Positions 33,380-43,171 of a DNA stretch of 64,000 bases are shown here, piece by piece (positions within the stretch are counted from its first letter, which is position 1; every line of letters begins with the position of its first letter). A program made the translations under genes and the position numbers. This DNA is from Nocardioides bizhenqiangii (GTDB lineage: Bacteria; Actinomycetota; Actinomycetes; Propionibacteriales; Nocardioidaceae). The stretch spans positions 1,240,001-1,304,000 of the forward strand of contig NZ_CP141059.1 of NCBI RefSeq assembly GCF_034661235.1, in the 5' to 3' direction. The notes beneath the pieces are model-generated. The model was given only the letters and a program-made list of their open reading frames with translations. It made no database searches and was not told the DNA's origin.

Positions 33380-34487
33380 CCCCGTCTCCGAGCGGCTCCC
33401 GGACTTCCCCTGGGACAAGCTGACGGCGTACGCCGCGCAAGCACGTGCGCACGCCGACGGCATCGTCGACCTGTCCGTCGGCACCCCCGTCGACCCCACC
33501 CCCGAGGTCGCCCAGGCCGCGCTGCGCGAGGCGGCGGACTCGCCGGGCTACCCGATGACCGTCGGCCTGCCCGGCACGCGCCAGGCGGTCGTCGACTGGC
33601 TCGCGCGCTGTCACGGCGTGACCGGGCTCGACATCGACCAGGTGTTGCCGGTGATCGGCTCCAAGGAGCTGATCGCGTCGCTGCCGACCCACCTCGGCGT
33701 CGGCCCTGGCGACCTGGTCGTCCATCCCGAGCTGGCCTACCCGACCTACGAGGTCGGCGCCGCCCTCGTGGGGGCGCGCACGCTGGCGACCGACTCGCTG
33801 ACCGCGCTCGGCCCGGAGACCCCGCGACTGCTGTGGATCAACTCGCCGTCCAACCCCACCGGCCGGGTGCTCCCGAAGGAGCACCTCAAGAAGGTCGTGG
33901 ACTGGTGCCGCGAGCGCGGCGTGCTCCTCGTCTCCGACGAGTGCTACATCGAGTGCAGCTGGGACGCCGACGCGTACTCGGTGCTGCATCCCGACATCTG
34001 CGGCGGGACCTTCGCCGGCATCCTCGCCGTCCACTCGCTCTCGAAGCGCTCGAACCTGGCCGGCTACCGCTGCGCGTTCGTCGCGGGTGACCGGTCGGTC
34101 GTGGCGGAGCTGCTCGCGGTGCGCAAGAACCTCGGGCTGCAGATGCCGGGCCCGCAACAGCGGGTGCTGGCCGCCGTGCTCGCCGACGACCGGCACAGCG
34201 AGGAGCAGCACGAGCGGTACGCCGCTCGCCGGGCCACGCTCAAGGCCGCCCTCGAGGCCGCCGGCTTCAGGATCGATCACTCCGAGGCGTCCCTCTACCT
34301 GTGGGCCACCCGCGGCCCGGACGGCCCGGACTGCTGGGAGACCGTCGCCGAGCTCGCCGCGCTCGGGATCCTGGTTGCCCCCGGCGACTTCTACGGCGCC
34401 GCCGGCTCCCGCCACGTGCGGGTCGCGTTCACCGCCACCGACGAGCGGGTCGCCGCCGCAGCGGAACGACTGGCCACCCTGGCCTGA
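33369..34487 (+). CDS. dapC: succinyldiaminopimelate transaminase (apparent CTG start)
   Basis: A 372-residue class I/II PLP aminotransferase of the lysine/DAP pathway. The conserved N-terminus RLPDFPWDKL...DGIVDLSVGTPVDPTPEV requires reading upstream of the first in-frame ATG (33555). Between the in-frame stop at 33321 and 33555 there is no ATG, GTG or TTG; CTG 33369 gives LTTDPVSERLPDF, very like MTDPVSxRLPDF starts of homologues (recalled). Motifs: NSPSNPTGRV, SDECYIECSW, and the PLP lysine in SLSKRSNLAGYR. It overlaps fdxA by 11 bases with no ribosome-binding site, so it probably depends on coupled translation. If CTG is not used, the protein would lack 62 conserved residues. Confidence 0.85.
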   Translation: MTTDPVSERLPDFPWDKLTAYAAQARAHADGIVDLSVGTPVDPTPEVAQAALREAADSPGYPMTVGLPGTRQAVVDWLARCHGVTGLDIDQVLPVIGSKELIASLPTHLGVGPGDLVVHPELAYPTYEVGAALVGARTLATDSLTALGPETPRLLWINSPSNPTGRVLPKEHLKKVVDWCRERGVLLVSDECYIECSWDADAYSVLHPDICGGTFAGILAVHSLSKRSNLAGYRCAFVAGDRSVVAELLAVRKNLGLQMPGPQQRVLAAVLADDRHSEEQHERYAARRATLKAALEAAGFRIDHSEASLYLWATRGPDGPDCWETVAELAALGILVAPGDFYGAAGSRHVRVAFTATDERVAAAAERLATLA

Positions 34488-34504
34488 CCCGATACGGTCG
34501 GCGC

Positions 34505-35338
34505 ATGCGCCGCCTGTCCCCGCTGCTCGCGCTCGCGCTGCTGCTCGGTGCCTGCTCGTCGGAGGAGTCGGAGCCGGGGACCGACCGGCCGTCCTCGACG
34601 CCGGCGATCCTGATCGACACCGAGACTCCCGAGCCGGACCCGACGACGCCCGTCGCCGGTGACCTCCGCCTCGGGGTCAGCTTGCCCGGCGGATCAGAGG
34701 GCGAGTACCTCCTGCACGCCCCTCCGGCCGTCGAGCGCGGACGGCCGCTGCCGTTGGTGCTCGTCTTCCACGGCAGTCCCGGCAGCCCGGAGGAGATGGT
34801 CCGGCTCACCCGGTTCGACGCGCTCGCCGACACCGAGGACTTCCTCGTCGTCTACCCCGACTACATCAACGACGTGGAGGACATCAGCGCGCTCATCGAC
34901 CACGTCGCCGAGGTGTGGCCGGTCGACGAGCGGCGCATCTACGCGACGGGGTTCTCACGCGGCGGCACGACCACCTACGCCGTCGCCGAGCAGCTCGCCG
35001 ACCGCATCGCCGCCTTCGCTCCCGTCGCCGGTGTCGACTTCGGCGAGTTCGCTCCCGGTCGGCCGACCTCGCTGATCGCCTTCCAAGGCGGCCGCGACCA
35101 GCTGGCCGACGCGTTCCCCGACGTGAACCGGGCGTGGGCCCGGGGATCCGGCTGTGGTGACGCCGTCCTGTCCGACGTCGACCTCGGTGGCCGGCCGGCC
35201 ACCCGGTCCGTCGCGTCCTGCGCGGACGGCGCGTCGCACGTCATCTACCGGATCGAGCGGCTCGGCCACGTGTGGCCGCGAGGGGCGACGGCCCTGATCT
35301 GGGAGTTCTTCCAGGCTCACCCGCTCGTCCGGAGCTAG
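34505..35338 (+). CDS. esterase lipoprotein (PHB depolymerase/LpqC-like)
   Basis: A 277-residue protein from ATG 34505 (TACGGT box six bases upstream). MRRLSPLLALALLLGACS is a lipoprotein signal with lipobox LLGAC (Cys18). After an acidic/Pro-Thr linker, the alpha/beta-hydrolase fold begins VLVFHGSPGSPEEMVRLTRFDALA. The nucleophile elbow is YATGFSRGGTTTYAVAEQLAD (GxSxG), and a late His lies in IERLGHVWPRG. This matches esterases of the PHB-depolymerase family such as mycobacterial LpqC. It acts on the outer membrane face; the substrate is unknown. Confidence 0.85.
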   Translation: MRRLSPLLALALLLGACSSEESEPGTDRPSSTPAILIDTETPEPDPTTPVAGDLRLGVSLPGGSEGEYLLHAPPAVERGRPLPLVLVFHGSPGSPEEMVRLTRFDALADTEDFLVVYPDYINDVEDISALIDHVAEVWPVDERRIYATGFSRGGTTTYAVAEQLADRIAAFAPVAGVDFGEFAPGRPTSLIAFQGGRDQLADAFPDVNRAWARGSGCGDAVLSDVDLGGRPATRSVASCADGASHVIYRIERLGHVWPRGATALIWEFFQAHPLVRS

Positions 35339-35398
35339 CGGGCGAGACTCTGGACGAACAGCTCGTCGCCCACTGGCGACGACCGCGACATGCCCGTG

Positions 35399-35426
35399 GA
35401 GCGGCACCTCGGGTGAGGTGCCGCTC
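35399..35426. terminator. 12-bp perfect hairpin, bidirectional terminator
   Basis: GAGCGGCACCTC (35399-35410), loop GGGT, GAGGTGCCGCTC (35415-35426). It lies in the ~108-bp gap between two convergent genes. No T-tract is present. Confidence 0.75.
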
Positions 35427-35446
35427 GACGGGTCGGGGCCGCTGGA

Positions 35447-35833
35447 TCAGCGGGTGGCGCGGATCGTCGGGCTGAAGTCCGCGTTGCACTGGCTGTTCTT
35501 CGTGACCTTGGCGTAGAACCTGCCCTCGGTGCCGGTGTTGCCGGTGTTCCAGTCGCCGTCGGAGTCGGTGGTGTCCATGGCGAAGCGGATGTCGTTGCCG
35601 CCGCCACGGACGCCGACCTGCTTGTAGACGATGACGTTGCGGTCGGCCTTGCACAGCGCTCGGGTGCTGTTGACCTTGCCGAAGAGGTCGGTGCCCTCGG
35701 CCTGGATCGTGACGGTCGACGGGGCGAGCGCGGCCGCGGTGGCCTCCGGGGCGCTCAGGAGGAGCGCGCCGCCGGCGGCGGCCGCGGCGAGACCGAGGAG
35801 GGCGGTGGTGGCGGTGCGGATGGGGTTCGACAT
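35447..35833 (-). CDS. small secreted protein of unknown function
   Basis: A 128-residue protein from ATG 35833, preceded by ribosome-binding site AGGAAAA. The first ~35 residues are a signal peptide (TALLGLAAAAAGGALLLSAPEATA). The mature part (about 93 residues) is beta-rich with two Cys (RALCKADR and NSQCNADF) likely in a disulfide, and Gly/Asp/Thr-rich turns (DTTDSDGDWNTGNTGTEG). I do not recognise a family. The 94-bp upstream region, read on the minus strand, contains GGGAACTTTCC about 50 bases before the start, resembling an ECF sigma -35 element, but no clear matching -10 was found. Confidence 0.7.
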   Translation of the reverse strand: MSNPIRTATTALLGLAAAAAGGALLLSAPEATAAALAPSTVTIQAEGTDLFGKVNSTRALCKADRNVIVYKQVGVRGGGNDIRFAMDTTDSDGDWNTGNTGTEGRFYAKVTKNSQCNADFSPTIRATR

Positions 35834-35927
35834 GGGTTTTCCTTTCGATGGCGAGCACGTCTTGTGTCGTGTGGATGCGTGCTGCCGGCAGGAAAGTTCC
35901 CAGGATCGCGAGAGCTTCTTTTTGCGC

Positions 35928-36887
35928 TCAGCCGAAGACGTCGACGTGGACGTGGTCCCGGTGCTCGAGGATCTCCTGCGAGCCCGAGCTCTCGGGCGGG
36001 TCGTAGTCCCGCCATCCGTCACGGCCCGCGGTCCAGATCCGGTCGTCGAAGATGACGGTGCGGATCTCGAGCCGGGCGGCGTTGCCGACCAGGTAGTGGG
36101 CGACCGCCCAGCCGCTCGTGCGGTTGGCGTCGTTGACGGGGCGGAAGAACACGTCGATCGCGCGACCCTCGTAGTGCGCCGAGCCCTCCATGTGACCCGT
36201 CGACACGCCGCCGGGGGCGAACCCGCCGAGGTCGAGGTCGCCGTACCGGTCCAGCAGGTCCTCGCGTACGGCGTCCGCCCGCGCCGTGAGGCCGGAGTCG
36301 ACGAGCTCCTCGTCGGCCGAGGGTGCGCCGCCGTCGAGGTCGCAGCTGAAGGCGGCGGGGGAGTAGCCGGTGAGCGCCGAGGCGAGCGCGCGGGCGTCGT
36401 CCTCGTGGTCGGCGTAGGCCGAGGGGAATGCCGACCGCTGCACCTCCTGCGCGGCTTCGGTGATCGCCATCTCCTCGTAGCCGTCGACCTGGACCAGGGC
36501 GTCGTAGAACGCGTTGGTGGAGTAGACCGGGTCGAGGATCTCCTCGGCGGTGCCCCAGCCCTGGGACGGCCGCTGCTGGAAGAGCCCGAGCGAGTCGCGG
36601 TCGCCGTAGTCGATGTTGACCAGCTTCGACTCCTGGAACGCGGTGGCGAGCGCGATCGACACCGCGCGGGCGGGCAGACCTCGCTCGATGGCGATCGCGG
36701 CGATCAGGCTGGCGTTCTCCGCCTGCGTGCCTGAGATCTCGACCTCGTGGTCGTCCACGACGGCGGTGCAGTCGCCGTCCGGACCCGAGACGATGTCTTC
36801 GACGGCGTTGAAGATGACGACTCCGACGACGGCGACGATCGCCACGGCCAGCAGGCCGACGACGACCGCGACCACGCGTCCTCTCAT
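35928..36887 (-). CDS. exported protein with lysozyme-like and ARB_07466-type domains
   Basis: A 319-residue protein from ATG 36887. One N-terminal membrane segment (VVAVVVGLLAVAIVAVVGVVIF) anchors it outside. Residues about 55-170 look like a degenerate transglycosylase/lysozyme domain: AIAIERGLPARAVSIALATAFQESKLVNIDYGDRDSLGLFQQRPSQGWG (quoted in part), where FQESK has the Glu position of SLT enzymes. The C-terminal ~120 residues contain TGHMEGSAHYEGRAIDVFFR and end HRDHVHVDVFG, a His/Asp pattern like metallopeptidase-fold ARB_07466-type domains. Such proteins are often mislabelled heavy metal transporter. A cell-wall hydrolase role is inferred. Confidence 0.72.
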   Translation of the reverse strand: MRGRVVAVVVGLLAVAIVAVVGVVIFNAVEDIVSGPDGDCTAVVDDHEVEISGTQAENASLIAAIAIERGLPARAVSIALATAFQESKLVNIDYGDRDSLGLFQQRPSQGWGTAEEILDPVYSTNAFYDALVQVDGYEEMAITEAAQEVQRSAFPSAYADHEDDARALASALTGYSPAAFSCDLDGGAPSADEELVDSGLTARADAVREDLLDRYGDLDLGGFAPGGVSTGHMEGSAHYEGRAIDVFFRPVNDANRTSGWAVAHYLVGNAARLEIRTVIFDDRIWTAGRDGWRDYDPPESSGSQEILEHRDHVHVDVFG

Positions 36888-36925
36888 GCTCCGAGTCTCC
36901 GGGAGGGGTGGTTGCGCGGGGGCGG

Positions 36926-37864
36926 TCAGTTGGCGTGCAGCGCCGCGTTGAGGGCGATGCCGTCGCCGTGCCACGGCACCGCCTCGACGGCACCGGACTG
37001 GCTGTTGCGGCGGAACAGCACGTTGCTGGCACCCGAGAGGTCGCGCGCCTTCATCACCCGCGGCGCGGCGCCCGGCAGGTGGACGAGCACCTTGGTGCCG
37101 GCAGTGACGTAGCAGCCCGCCTCGACCACGCAGTCGTCGCCGAGCGAGATCCCGACCCCGGCGTTCGCGCCGATCAGGCAACGTCGGCCGATCGAGATGA
37201 TGTCCTTGCCGCCGCCGGACAGGGTGCCCATGATCGAGGCGCCACCGCCGACGTCGGACCCGTCCCCGACGACCACCCCTGCGGAGATCCGACCCTCGAC
37301 CATCGACGCGCCGAGCGTGCCGGCGTTGAAGTTCACGAACCCCTCGTGCATGACGGTGGTGCCCTCCGCGAGGTGCGCCCCGAGCCGGACGCGGTCGGCG
37401 TCACCGATCCGGACGCCCGACGGCAGCACGTAGTCGACCATCCGCGGGAACTTGTCGACGCCGTACACAGCAACCGTAAGGCCGGCGCCCTTGAGCCGGG
37501 CGCGGGTGAGCTCGAAGCCCTCGACCGCGCACGGACCGGCGCTCGTCCACACCACGTTGGTGAGCAGCCCGAAGATGCCGTCGAGGTTGATCTCGTGCGG
37601 GGCGCACAACCGGTGCGACAGCAGGTGCAACCGCAGCCAAGCCTCGGTCGTGCTCGTCGGCGCGGCGGAGAGATCGGCGATCTCGACCTCCACGACCCGC
37701 TTCTCGACGGCGCGGACCTTGTCGCTGCCCTGCAGCGTGACCAGCTCGTCCGGTGCGGCGGCGTCGTCGGGTTTCCCGCCGAGGGCGGGGCTGGGGAACC
37801 AGGTGTCCAGCACCGACTCGTCGGAGGCGTAGGTCGTCAGGCCGAAGCCCCAAGCAGCAGTCAC
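36926..37864 (-). CDS. dapD: 2,3,4,5-tetrahydropyridine-2,6-dicarboxylate N-succinyltransferase
   Basis: A 312-residue protein from GTG 37864, with a TAGACT box eight bases upstream on the minus strand. [22 protein letters not shown] is the start of the actinobacterial DapD type. The left-handed beta-helix is visible as hexapeptide repeats around [59 protein letters not shown] (quoted in parts: [28 protein letters not shown]). It uses succinyl-CoA in the fourth step of lysine/DAP synthesis. It is on the opposite strand to dapC and dapE, all within 10 kb, as in M. tuberculosis. Confidence 0.93.
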   Translation of the reverse strand: MTAAWGFGLTTYASDESVLDTWFPSPALGGKPDDAAAPDELVTLQGSDKVRAVEKRVVEVEIADLSAAPTSTTEAWLRLHLLSHRLCAPHEINLDGIFGLLTNVVWTSAGPCAVEGFELTRARLKGAGLTVAVYGVDKFPRMVDYVLPSGVRIGDADRVRLGAHLAEGTTVMHEGFVNFNAGTLGASMVEGRISAGVVVGDGSDVGGGASIMGTLSGGGKDIISIGRRCLIGANAGVGISLGDDCVVEAGCYVTAGTKVLVHLPGAAPRVMKARDLSGASNVLFRRNSQSGAVEAVPWHGDGIALNAALHAN

Positions 37865-37896
37865 GTGGGTTGAGTCTAGTGGCCGGGTGCCTGCTC

Positions 37897-38439
37897 CTAC
37901 TGGCCGGTGCGCCCGTCGATGCACTCCCGCAGCAGGTCGGCGTGGCCGCAGTGCCGGGCGTACTCCTCGATCATGTGGACGACCATGTCGCGGATGCTGA
38001 CGACGCCGTCGCCGCCGGGCATCGGGAGCTCCCGACCGAGGTCGGCCTCAGGCACCGAGGCGAACCACTCGTCGGCCTTGGTGATCTCTCGCCGCCAGAC
38101 GTGGAACGCGTCATCGACCGTCTGCTCGTCACCGAAGGCGGCGTTGAAGTCGTGGTCCCTGTCCTCCGGCGTGCGGTAGAGGCGCTCCTCGCCGGTCGCC
38201 TGCGCGACCCTCTGGAACCAGCTGTGCTCGACCTTCGCCATGTGCCGGACCAGGCCCAGCAGGCTCAGGTTGCTCGGCGGCACCGACCGCAACGCGAGCT
38301 GCTCCGGCGACAGTCCTCGGCACTTCATCTGGAGGGTGAGGCGGTAGTTCGTGAGGTACTCCTGGTAGGTCGCCTTCTCGCCCTGGGGGTTGCCGTAGGT
38401 ACGGGGATCGGTGGCCTCGTCGGCCCACATGTCGCTCAC
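37897..38439 (-). CDS. DinB superfamily (DUF664) protein
   Basis: A 180-residue protein from GTG 38439; a TACGAT box on the minus strand ends six bases upstream. [47 protein letters not shown] (quoted in part, with conserved His in RHMAKVEH) and [27 protein letters not shown] carry the three metal-binding His of the DinB four-helix bundle. Members include mycothiol-dependent isomerases and S-transferases in actinobacteria; the [13 protein letters not shown] motif fits the mycothiol-associated DUF664 group. The reaction is not known. Confidence 0.83.
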   Translation of the reverse strand: MSDMWADEATDPRTYGNPQGEKATYQEYLTNYRLTLQMKCRGLSPEQLALRSVPPSNLSLLGLVRHMAKVEHSWFQRVAQATGEERLYRTPEDRDHDFNAAFGDEQTVDDAFHVWRREITKADEWFASVPEADLGRELPMPGGDGVVSIRDMVVHMIEEYARHCGHADLLRECIDGRTGQ

Positions 38440-38566
38440 GGCTCGATCGTACGGACGAGCAGTCCCGGAGGCGTGCCGGCCGGGGACCGGACATCGAGCC
38501 GGGCGCTCCCGATCAGCCCGAACACCGCGGAGGCGAACTGATTGGCGGTCAGGCCGGGACGCGCCG

Positions 38567-38758
38567 TACTCTGGGGGCACAGGCGTTCGAGCCGTCATCA
38601 GCGGCGAGCCCCGGGAAGAACGGGTTCCGACACACGGAGCCTCAGTAGAACCCGGCGGGTAGGCCCGTCACAGCCAAGATCGAGTGGCCCGCAAGGGCAA
38701 ACGAGGTGGTACCGCGGCGAGAGTCGTCCTCGTGTGACGACGACGACCACCGCAGGAG
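38567..38758 (+). promoter_or_regulatory. T-box riboswitch (isoleucine) of ileS, with promoter
   Basis: A -10 box TACTCT (38567-38572) precedes a short Stem I: CGTTC (38584-38588) pairs with GAACG (38618-38622), and ATC at 38597-38599 is placed as the isoleucine specifier codon. The T-box sequence GAGGTGGTACCGCGG (38703-38717) is a clear match. The ribosome-binding site AGGAG (38754-38758) lies at the end, with GTCGTC/GACGAC pairing just upstream. No terminator T-run is seen, which fits the translational T-boxes with ultrashort Stem I known for actinobacterial ileS. Confidence 0.9.
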
Positions 38759-38767
38759 ATGCCACCG

Positions 38768-41700
38768 ATGACCTATCCGAAGGTCACCACCGACCCCGAC
38801 GCCACCGGTCCCGGCAAGGGCGTGCCGTCCTCGCCACGCTTCCCGGCGATCGAGGAGCGGGTGCTGGCGTACTGGGCCGAGGACGACACCTTCCGGGCCA
38901 GCGTCGACCAGCGCGACGCCGGTGAGGAGGGCGCCAACGAGTTCGTGTTCTACGACGGCCCGCCGTTCGCCAACGGCCTGCCGCACTACGGCCACCTCCT
39001 GACGGGCTACGTCAAGGACATCGTGCCGCGCTACGAGACGATGCGCGGCAAGCGCGTCGAGCGCCGCTTTGGCTGGGACACCCACGGCCTGCCGGCCGAG
39101 CTCGAGGCGATGCGGCTCAACGGGATCAAGACCACCGACGAGATCGTCGAGATGGGCATCGACAAGTTCAACGACGCCTGCCGCGCCTCGGTCCTCAAGT
39201 ACACGGGGGAGTGGCGCGACTACGTCACCCGTCAGGCCCGCTGGGTCGACTTCGACAACGACTACCGCACCATGAACCCCGAGTTCATGGAGTCGGTGCT
39301 CTGGGCGTTCAAGAGCCTCTACGACAAGGGACTGGTCTACGAGGGCTTCCGGGTGCTGCCCTACTGCTGGAACGACGAGACGCCGCTCTCCAACCACGAG
39401 CTGCGGATGGACGACGACGTCTACCAGGACCGCCAGGACCCGTCGGTGACCGTCGGCTTCGAGGTGCGCACCGACGGCCCGTTCGCGGGCGCCAAGCTGC
39501 TGATCTGGACGACGACCCCGTGGACCCTGCCGAGCAACCTCGCGGTGATGGTCGGCTCGGAGATCGACTACGTGATGGTCGAGTCCGACGGCTCCGCCGG
39601 CGTCGACCGGTTGGTCCTGGCCGGGGCGCGGCTGGCGTCGTACACCCGTGAGCTCGGCGAGGAGCCCACCGTCGTCTGGCGGGGCAAGGGCTCCGAGCTG
39701 GTAGGGCTCTCGTACACGCCGCCGTTCTCCTACTACGCGGGGCACGAGAACGCGTTCCGCGTCGTCGCCGCCGACGAGGCCGTCACCACCACCGACGGCA
39801 CCGGCCTGGTCCACAGCGCCGGCGCGTTCGGTGAGGTCGACAAGGAGGTCACCGACCGCGAGAAGATCGAGCCCGTGATGCCGGTCGGCAAGGACGGCCG
39901 GTTCACCCAGCCCGTCGACGACTACGCCGGGATGCTCGTCTTCGACGCCAACCTGCACATCATCGACGACCTCAAGGCGCGCAGCGGCTCGGTCACGCCC
40001 GGCACCGTGCTGGTGCGTCGCGAGACCTACAACCACTCCTACCCGCACTGCTGGCGCTGCCGTGAGCCCCTGATCTACAAGGGCGTGGAGTCGTGGTTCG
40101 TCGAGGTCACCAAGTTCAAGCAGCGGATGCTGGAGCTCAACGAGCAGATCCGCTGGGTGCCCGAGCACATCAAGGACGGCCAGTTCGGCAAGTGGCTGGA
40201 GAACGCCCGCGACTGGTCGATCACCCGCAACCGGTTCTGGGGCAGCCCGGTCCCGGTGTGGAAGAGCGACGACCCGGCGTACCCCCGGATCGACGTGTAC
40301 GGCTCGTTCGAGGAGATCGAGCGCGACTTCGGCACCCTGCCGCGCAACCGCGACGGGGAGGCCGACCTCCACCGGCCGTGGGTCGACGACCTGACCCGGC
40401 CCAACCCCGACGACCCGACCGGGCAGTCGACGATGCGCCGGGTCGCCGACGTGCTCGACGTCTGGTTCGACTCCGGCTCCATGAGCTTCGGGCAGGTGCA
40501 CTACCCGTTCGAGAACAAGGACTGGTTCGAGCACCACTTCCCGGCGGACTTCATCGTCGAGTACATCGGCCAGACCCGCGGCTGGTTCTACACGCTGCAC
40601 ATCCTGGCGACGGCGCTGTTCGACCGGCCGGCGTTCTCGTCCTGCATCAGCCACGGCATCGTGCTCGGCTCCGACGGCAACAAGATGTCGAAGTCGTTGC
40701 GCAACTACCCCGACGTACGGGAGGTCTTCGACCGCGACGGCGCCGACGCGATGCGCTGGTTCCTCATGGCCAGCCCGATCCTGCGCGGCGGCAACCTGGT
40801 CGTGACCGAGCAGGGCATCCGCGACTCCGTGCGCCAGGTGATGATCCCGCTCTGGAACACCTGGTACTTCTTCTCGCTCTACGCCAACGCGGAGGGCTAC
40901 GAGGCCAACGTGGGCAGCCCGGAGTCGTTCCGCTCCACGGACCCGCTCGACCGCTACCTGCTCGCCAAGACACGGCAGTACGTCGAGCAGCTCACGGTCG
41001 AGCTGGACGGCTTCGCGATCGCCGACGCCTGCGAGACCACGCGCGGGTTCCTCGACGTGCTGACGAACTGGTACGTACGGCGCTCGCGTGAGCGCTTCTG
41101 GGAGGGGCGTGCCGAGGCGTTCGAGACGCTGGCCGCGGTGCTCGACACCGTGTGCCGGACCGTCGCGCCACTGCTGCCCCTGACGGCCGAGGAGGTGTGG
41201 CGCGGCCTGACCGGTGGGCGGTCCGTGCACCTCACGGACTGGCCGGACGCCGCGGCGCTGCCCGCAGACGACGCGCTCGTGGCCGCGATGGACCAGGTCC
41301 GTGAGATCTGCTCGGCGACGTCGGCGCTGCGCAAGGCCGGCCGGCTGCGCAACCGGCTGCCGCTCGGCTCGCTGACGGTGGTCGTCGACGACCCGGCAGC
41401 GCTCGAGCCGTTCAGGTCGATCGTGGCCGACGAGGTCAACGTGAAGGAGGTCCGGCTGCTGGCGACGGCCTCGGCCGAGGCGGCGTCGTACGGCGTCTCC
41501 CAGCGGCTGACCGTCAACGCCCGGGCGGCCGGTCCGCGCCTCGGCAAGGACGTGCAGACCGCGATCCGGGCCGCGAAGTCCGGCGACTGGGAGGCTGTCG
41601 CCAGTCCCGAGGGTGGTGTCAGCGTGACAGCCGGTGGCCTCGAGCTCGTCGAGGGCGAGTACGTCCTGGAGACCGTTGTCGGGTCGGAGACCGGCGATTC

Positions 41701-42040
41701 GGCGACCGGCATGCTCCCCTCGACAAGCTCGGGGAACAGCCGAGGGGGGTTCGTCGTGCTCGACACGGTGGTCACGCCCGAGCTCGCGGAGGAGGGTCTG
41801 GCCCGCGACCTGGTGCGTGCTGTCCAGCAGGCTCGTCGTGACGCCGGGCTCGACGTCACGGACCGCATCGCGCTCACCATCGGCGGCTCGGCCGCGGTGC
41901 TCGCCGCCGCGCGGGCGCACGAGGGCCTGATCGCGAAGGAGACCCTCGCGACGTCGTGCTCCGTCGCCGGTGAAGCGGCGGGCGGCCTGGTGACCGTCGG
42001 GGACGGCGAGACGGCGACGGTGACGGTCACCCGCGCCTGA
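38768..42040 (+). CDS. ileS: isoleucyl-tRNA synthetase
   Basis: A 1,090-residue enzyme from ATG 38768, nine bases after AGGAG; ATG 38759 is too close to that site. The HIGH motif is PHYGH (about 72-76) after [11 protein letters not shown], and KMSKS is at about 639-643 in [15 protein letters not shown]. The long editing domain, [14 protein letters not shown], and the anticodon-binding helices ([31 protein letters not shown]) are present. It is of the class with a C-terminal domain (cf. eukaryote-like IleRS2). Near residue 983-993 an in-frame palindromic repeat adds [13 protein letters not shown]. Expression is controlled by the upstream T-box. Confidence 0.96.
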   Translation: MTYPKVTTDPDATGPGKGVPSSPRFPAIEERVLAYWAEDDTFRASVDQRDAGEEGANEFVFYDGPPFANGLPHYGHLLTGYVKDIVPRYETMRGKRVERRFGWDTHGLPAELEAMRLNGIKTTDEIVEMGIDKFNDACRASVLKYTGEWRDYVTRQARWVDFDNDYRTMNPEFMESVLWAFKSLYDKGLVYEGFRVLPYCWNDETPLSNHELRMDDDVYQDRQDPSVTVGFEVRTDGPFAGAKLLIWTTTPWTLPSNLAVMVGSEIDYVMVESDGSAGVDRLVLAGARLASYTRELGEEPTVVWRGKGSELVGLSYTPPFSYYAGHENAFRVVAADEAVTTTDGTGLVHSAGAFGEVDKEVTDREKIEPVMPVGKDGRFTQPVDDYAGMLVFDANLHIIDDLKARSGSVTPGTVLVRRETYNHSYPHCWRCREPLIYKGVESWFVEVTKFKQRMLELNEQIRWVPEHIKDGQFGKWLENARDWSITRNRFWGSPVPVWKSDDPAYPRIDVYGSFEEIERDFGTLPRNRDGEADLHRPWVDDLTRPNPDDPTGQSTMRRVADVLDVWFDSGSMSFGQVHYPFENKDWFEHHFPADFIVEYIGQTRGWFYTLHILATALFDRPAFSSCISHGIVLGSDGNKMSKSLRNYPDVREVFDRDGADAMRWFLMASPILRGGNLVVTEQGIRDSVRQVMIPLWNTWYFFSLYANAEGYEANVGSPESFRSTDPLDRYLLAKTRQYVEQLTVELDGFAIADACETTRGFLDVLTNWYVRRSRERFWEGRAEAFETLAAVLDTVCRTVAPLLPLTAEEVWRGLTGGRSVHLTDWPDAAALPADDALVAAMDQVREICSATSALRKAGRLRNRLPLGSLTVVVDDPAALEPFRSIVADEVNVKEVRLLATASAEAASYGVSQRLTVNARAAGPRLGKDVQTAIRAAKSGDWEAVASPEGGVSVTAGGLELVEGEYVLETVVGSETGDSATGMLPSTSSGNSRGGFVVLDTVVTPELAEEGLARDLVRAVQQARRDAGLDVTDRIALTIGGSAAVLAAARAHEGLIAKETLATSCSVAGEAAGGLVTVGDGETATVTVTRA
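41716..41747. repeat. palindromic element in frame inside ileS
   Basis: CCCCTCG (41716-41722) and CGAGGGG (41741-41747) are perfect arms; the middle ACAAGCTCGGGGAACAGC allows a second pairing. CCCTCGACAAGCTCGGGGA resembles a repeat common in actinobacterial intergenic regions (recalled). It codes [11 protein letters not shown] within the C-terminal domain of IleRS without disturbing the frame. Confidence 0.6.
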
Positions 42041-42076
42041 CGGCGCCGCGCTGGCCCGGGCTGCTTGGATGAACGC

Positions 42077-43171
42077 ATGACCGCACCGCCCGTGCTCGAC
42101 CTGACTGCCGACGCCGTCACCCTGACGCGCCACCTCGTCGACATCGAGTCGGTGTCGCGCAACGAGCAGGAGATCGCCGACCTGGTCGAGGCCGCGTTGC
42201 GCGCGCTGCCGCACCTCGCCGTCGTCCGGCGCGGCCACACCGTCGTGGCGCGTACGTCGCTCGGACGGCCGAGCCGGGTGGTGCTGGCCGGCCACCTCGA
42301 CACCGTGCCGGTCAACGACAACCTGCCCAGCCGTCTCGAGGACGGGGTCCTGCACGGGCTCGGCACCTGTGACATGAAGGGTGGCGACGCCGTCATCCTG
42401 CGGCTCGCGGCCACCGTGACCGAGCCGGTGCACGACATCACCTTCGTCCTCTACGAGGCCGAGGAGATCGAGTCCGAGTTCAACGGGTTGCGGCTGCTCA
42501 GCGAGTCCGACCCCGACCTGCTGACGGCCGACTTCGCGGTGCTGATGGAGCCGTCCAACGCGGTGGTCGAGGCCGGGTGCCAGGGCACCCTGCGGGTCGA
42601 CGTCCGCACCCGCGGCGAGCGGGCGCACTCGGCCCGCAGCTGGCGCGGGGTCAACGCGATCCACGCCGCGGCCGACGTGCTCAACCGGCTGCGGCAGTAC
42701 GACGCCCGCAAGCCCGTCATCGACGGCCTGGAGTACCACGAGGGGCTCAGCGCCGTCGGGATCAGCGGTGGCGTCGCCGGCAACGTGATCCCGGACGAGT
42801 GCGTGGTGACCGTCAACTACCGGTTCGCACCGGACCGCTCGGAGGCCGAGGCGCTCGCCTTCGTCACCGACTTCTTCGCGCCGTACGACCTCACCGTGAC
42901 CGACTCGGCGCCCGGTGCGCTGCCGGGTCTCGACCGGCCGGCGGCGAAAGCGTTCGTCGATGCCGTCGGCGGCCCCGATGGCAAGGTCAACCCCAAGTTC
43001 GGGTGGACCGACGTCGCCCGGTTCACGACGCTCGGCGTGCCTGCCGTCAACTTCGGTCCCGGTGACCCGATGCTGGCGCACAAGCAGGAGGAGCACGTGC
43101 CGGTGGCGCAGATCGAGAGCTGCGAGCGCGAGCTGCGGGCGTGGCTCCAGGGTGAGGAGACCCAGCAATGA
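42077..43171 (+). CDS. dapE: succinyl-diaminopimelate desuccinylase
   Basis: A 364-residue M20 metalloenzyme from ATG 42077 (TTGGAT box six bases upstream). Metal ligands lie in [16 protein letters not shown] (His, then Asp as catalytic), [13 protein letters not shown] (bridging Asp), [12 protein letters not shown] (catalytic Glu and ligand Glu) and [13 protein letters not shown] (last His). [23 protein letters not shown] marks the dimerisation domain. It yields LL-diaminopimelate for peptidoglycan and lysine. The length and GVxGNVIPDxC pattern match the actinobacterial DapE type. It overlaps the next gene by four bases. Confidence 0.93.
   Translation: MTAPPVLDLTADAVTLTRHLVDIESVSRNEQEIADLVEAALRALPHLAVVRRGHTVVARTSLGRPSRVVLAGHLDTVPVNDNLPSRLEDGVLHGLGTCDMKGGDAVILRLAATVTEPVHDITFVLYEAEEIESEFNGLRLLSESDPDLLTADFAVLMEPSNAVVEAGCQGTLRVDVRTRGERAHSARSWRGVNAIHAAADVLNRLRQYDARKPVIDGLEYHEGLSAVGISGGVAGNVIPDECVVTVNYRFAPDRSEAEALAFVTDFFAPYDLTVTDSAPGALPGLDRPAAKAFVDAVGGPDGKVNPKFGWTDVARFTTLGVPAVNFGPGDPMLAHKQEEHVPVAQIESCERELRAWLQGEETQQ

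Noticed and set aside
38642..43168. A 1,508-residue protein on the minus strand
   Set aside because: It is the shadow of ileS and dapE on the opposite strand, with low-complexity Arg/Val/Asp composition and no family motif.
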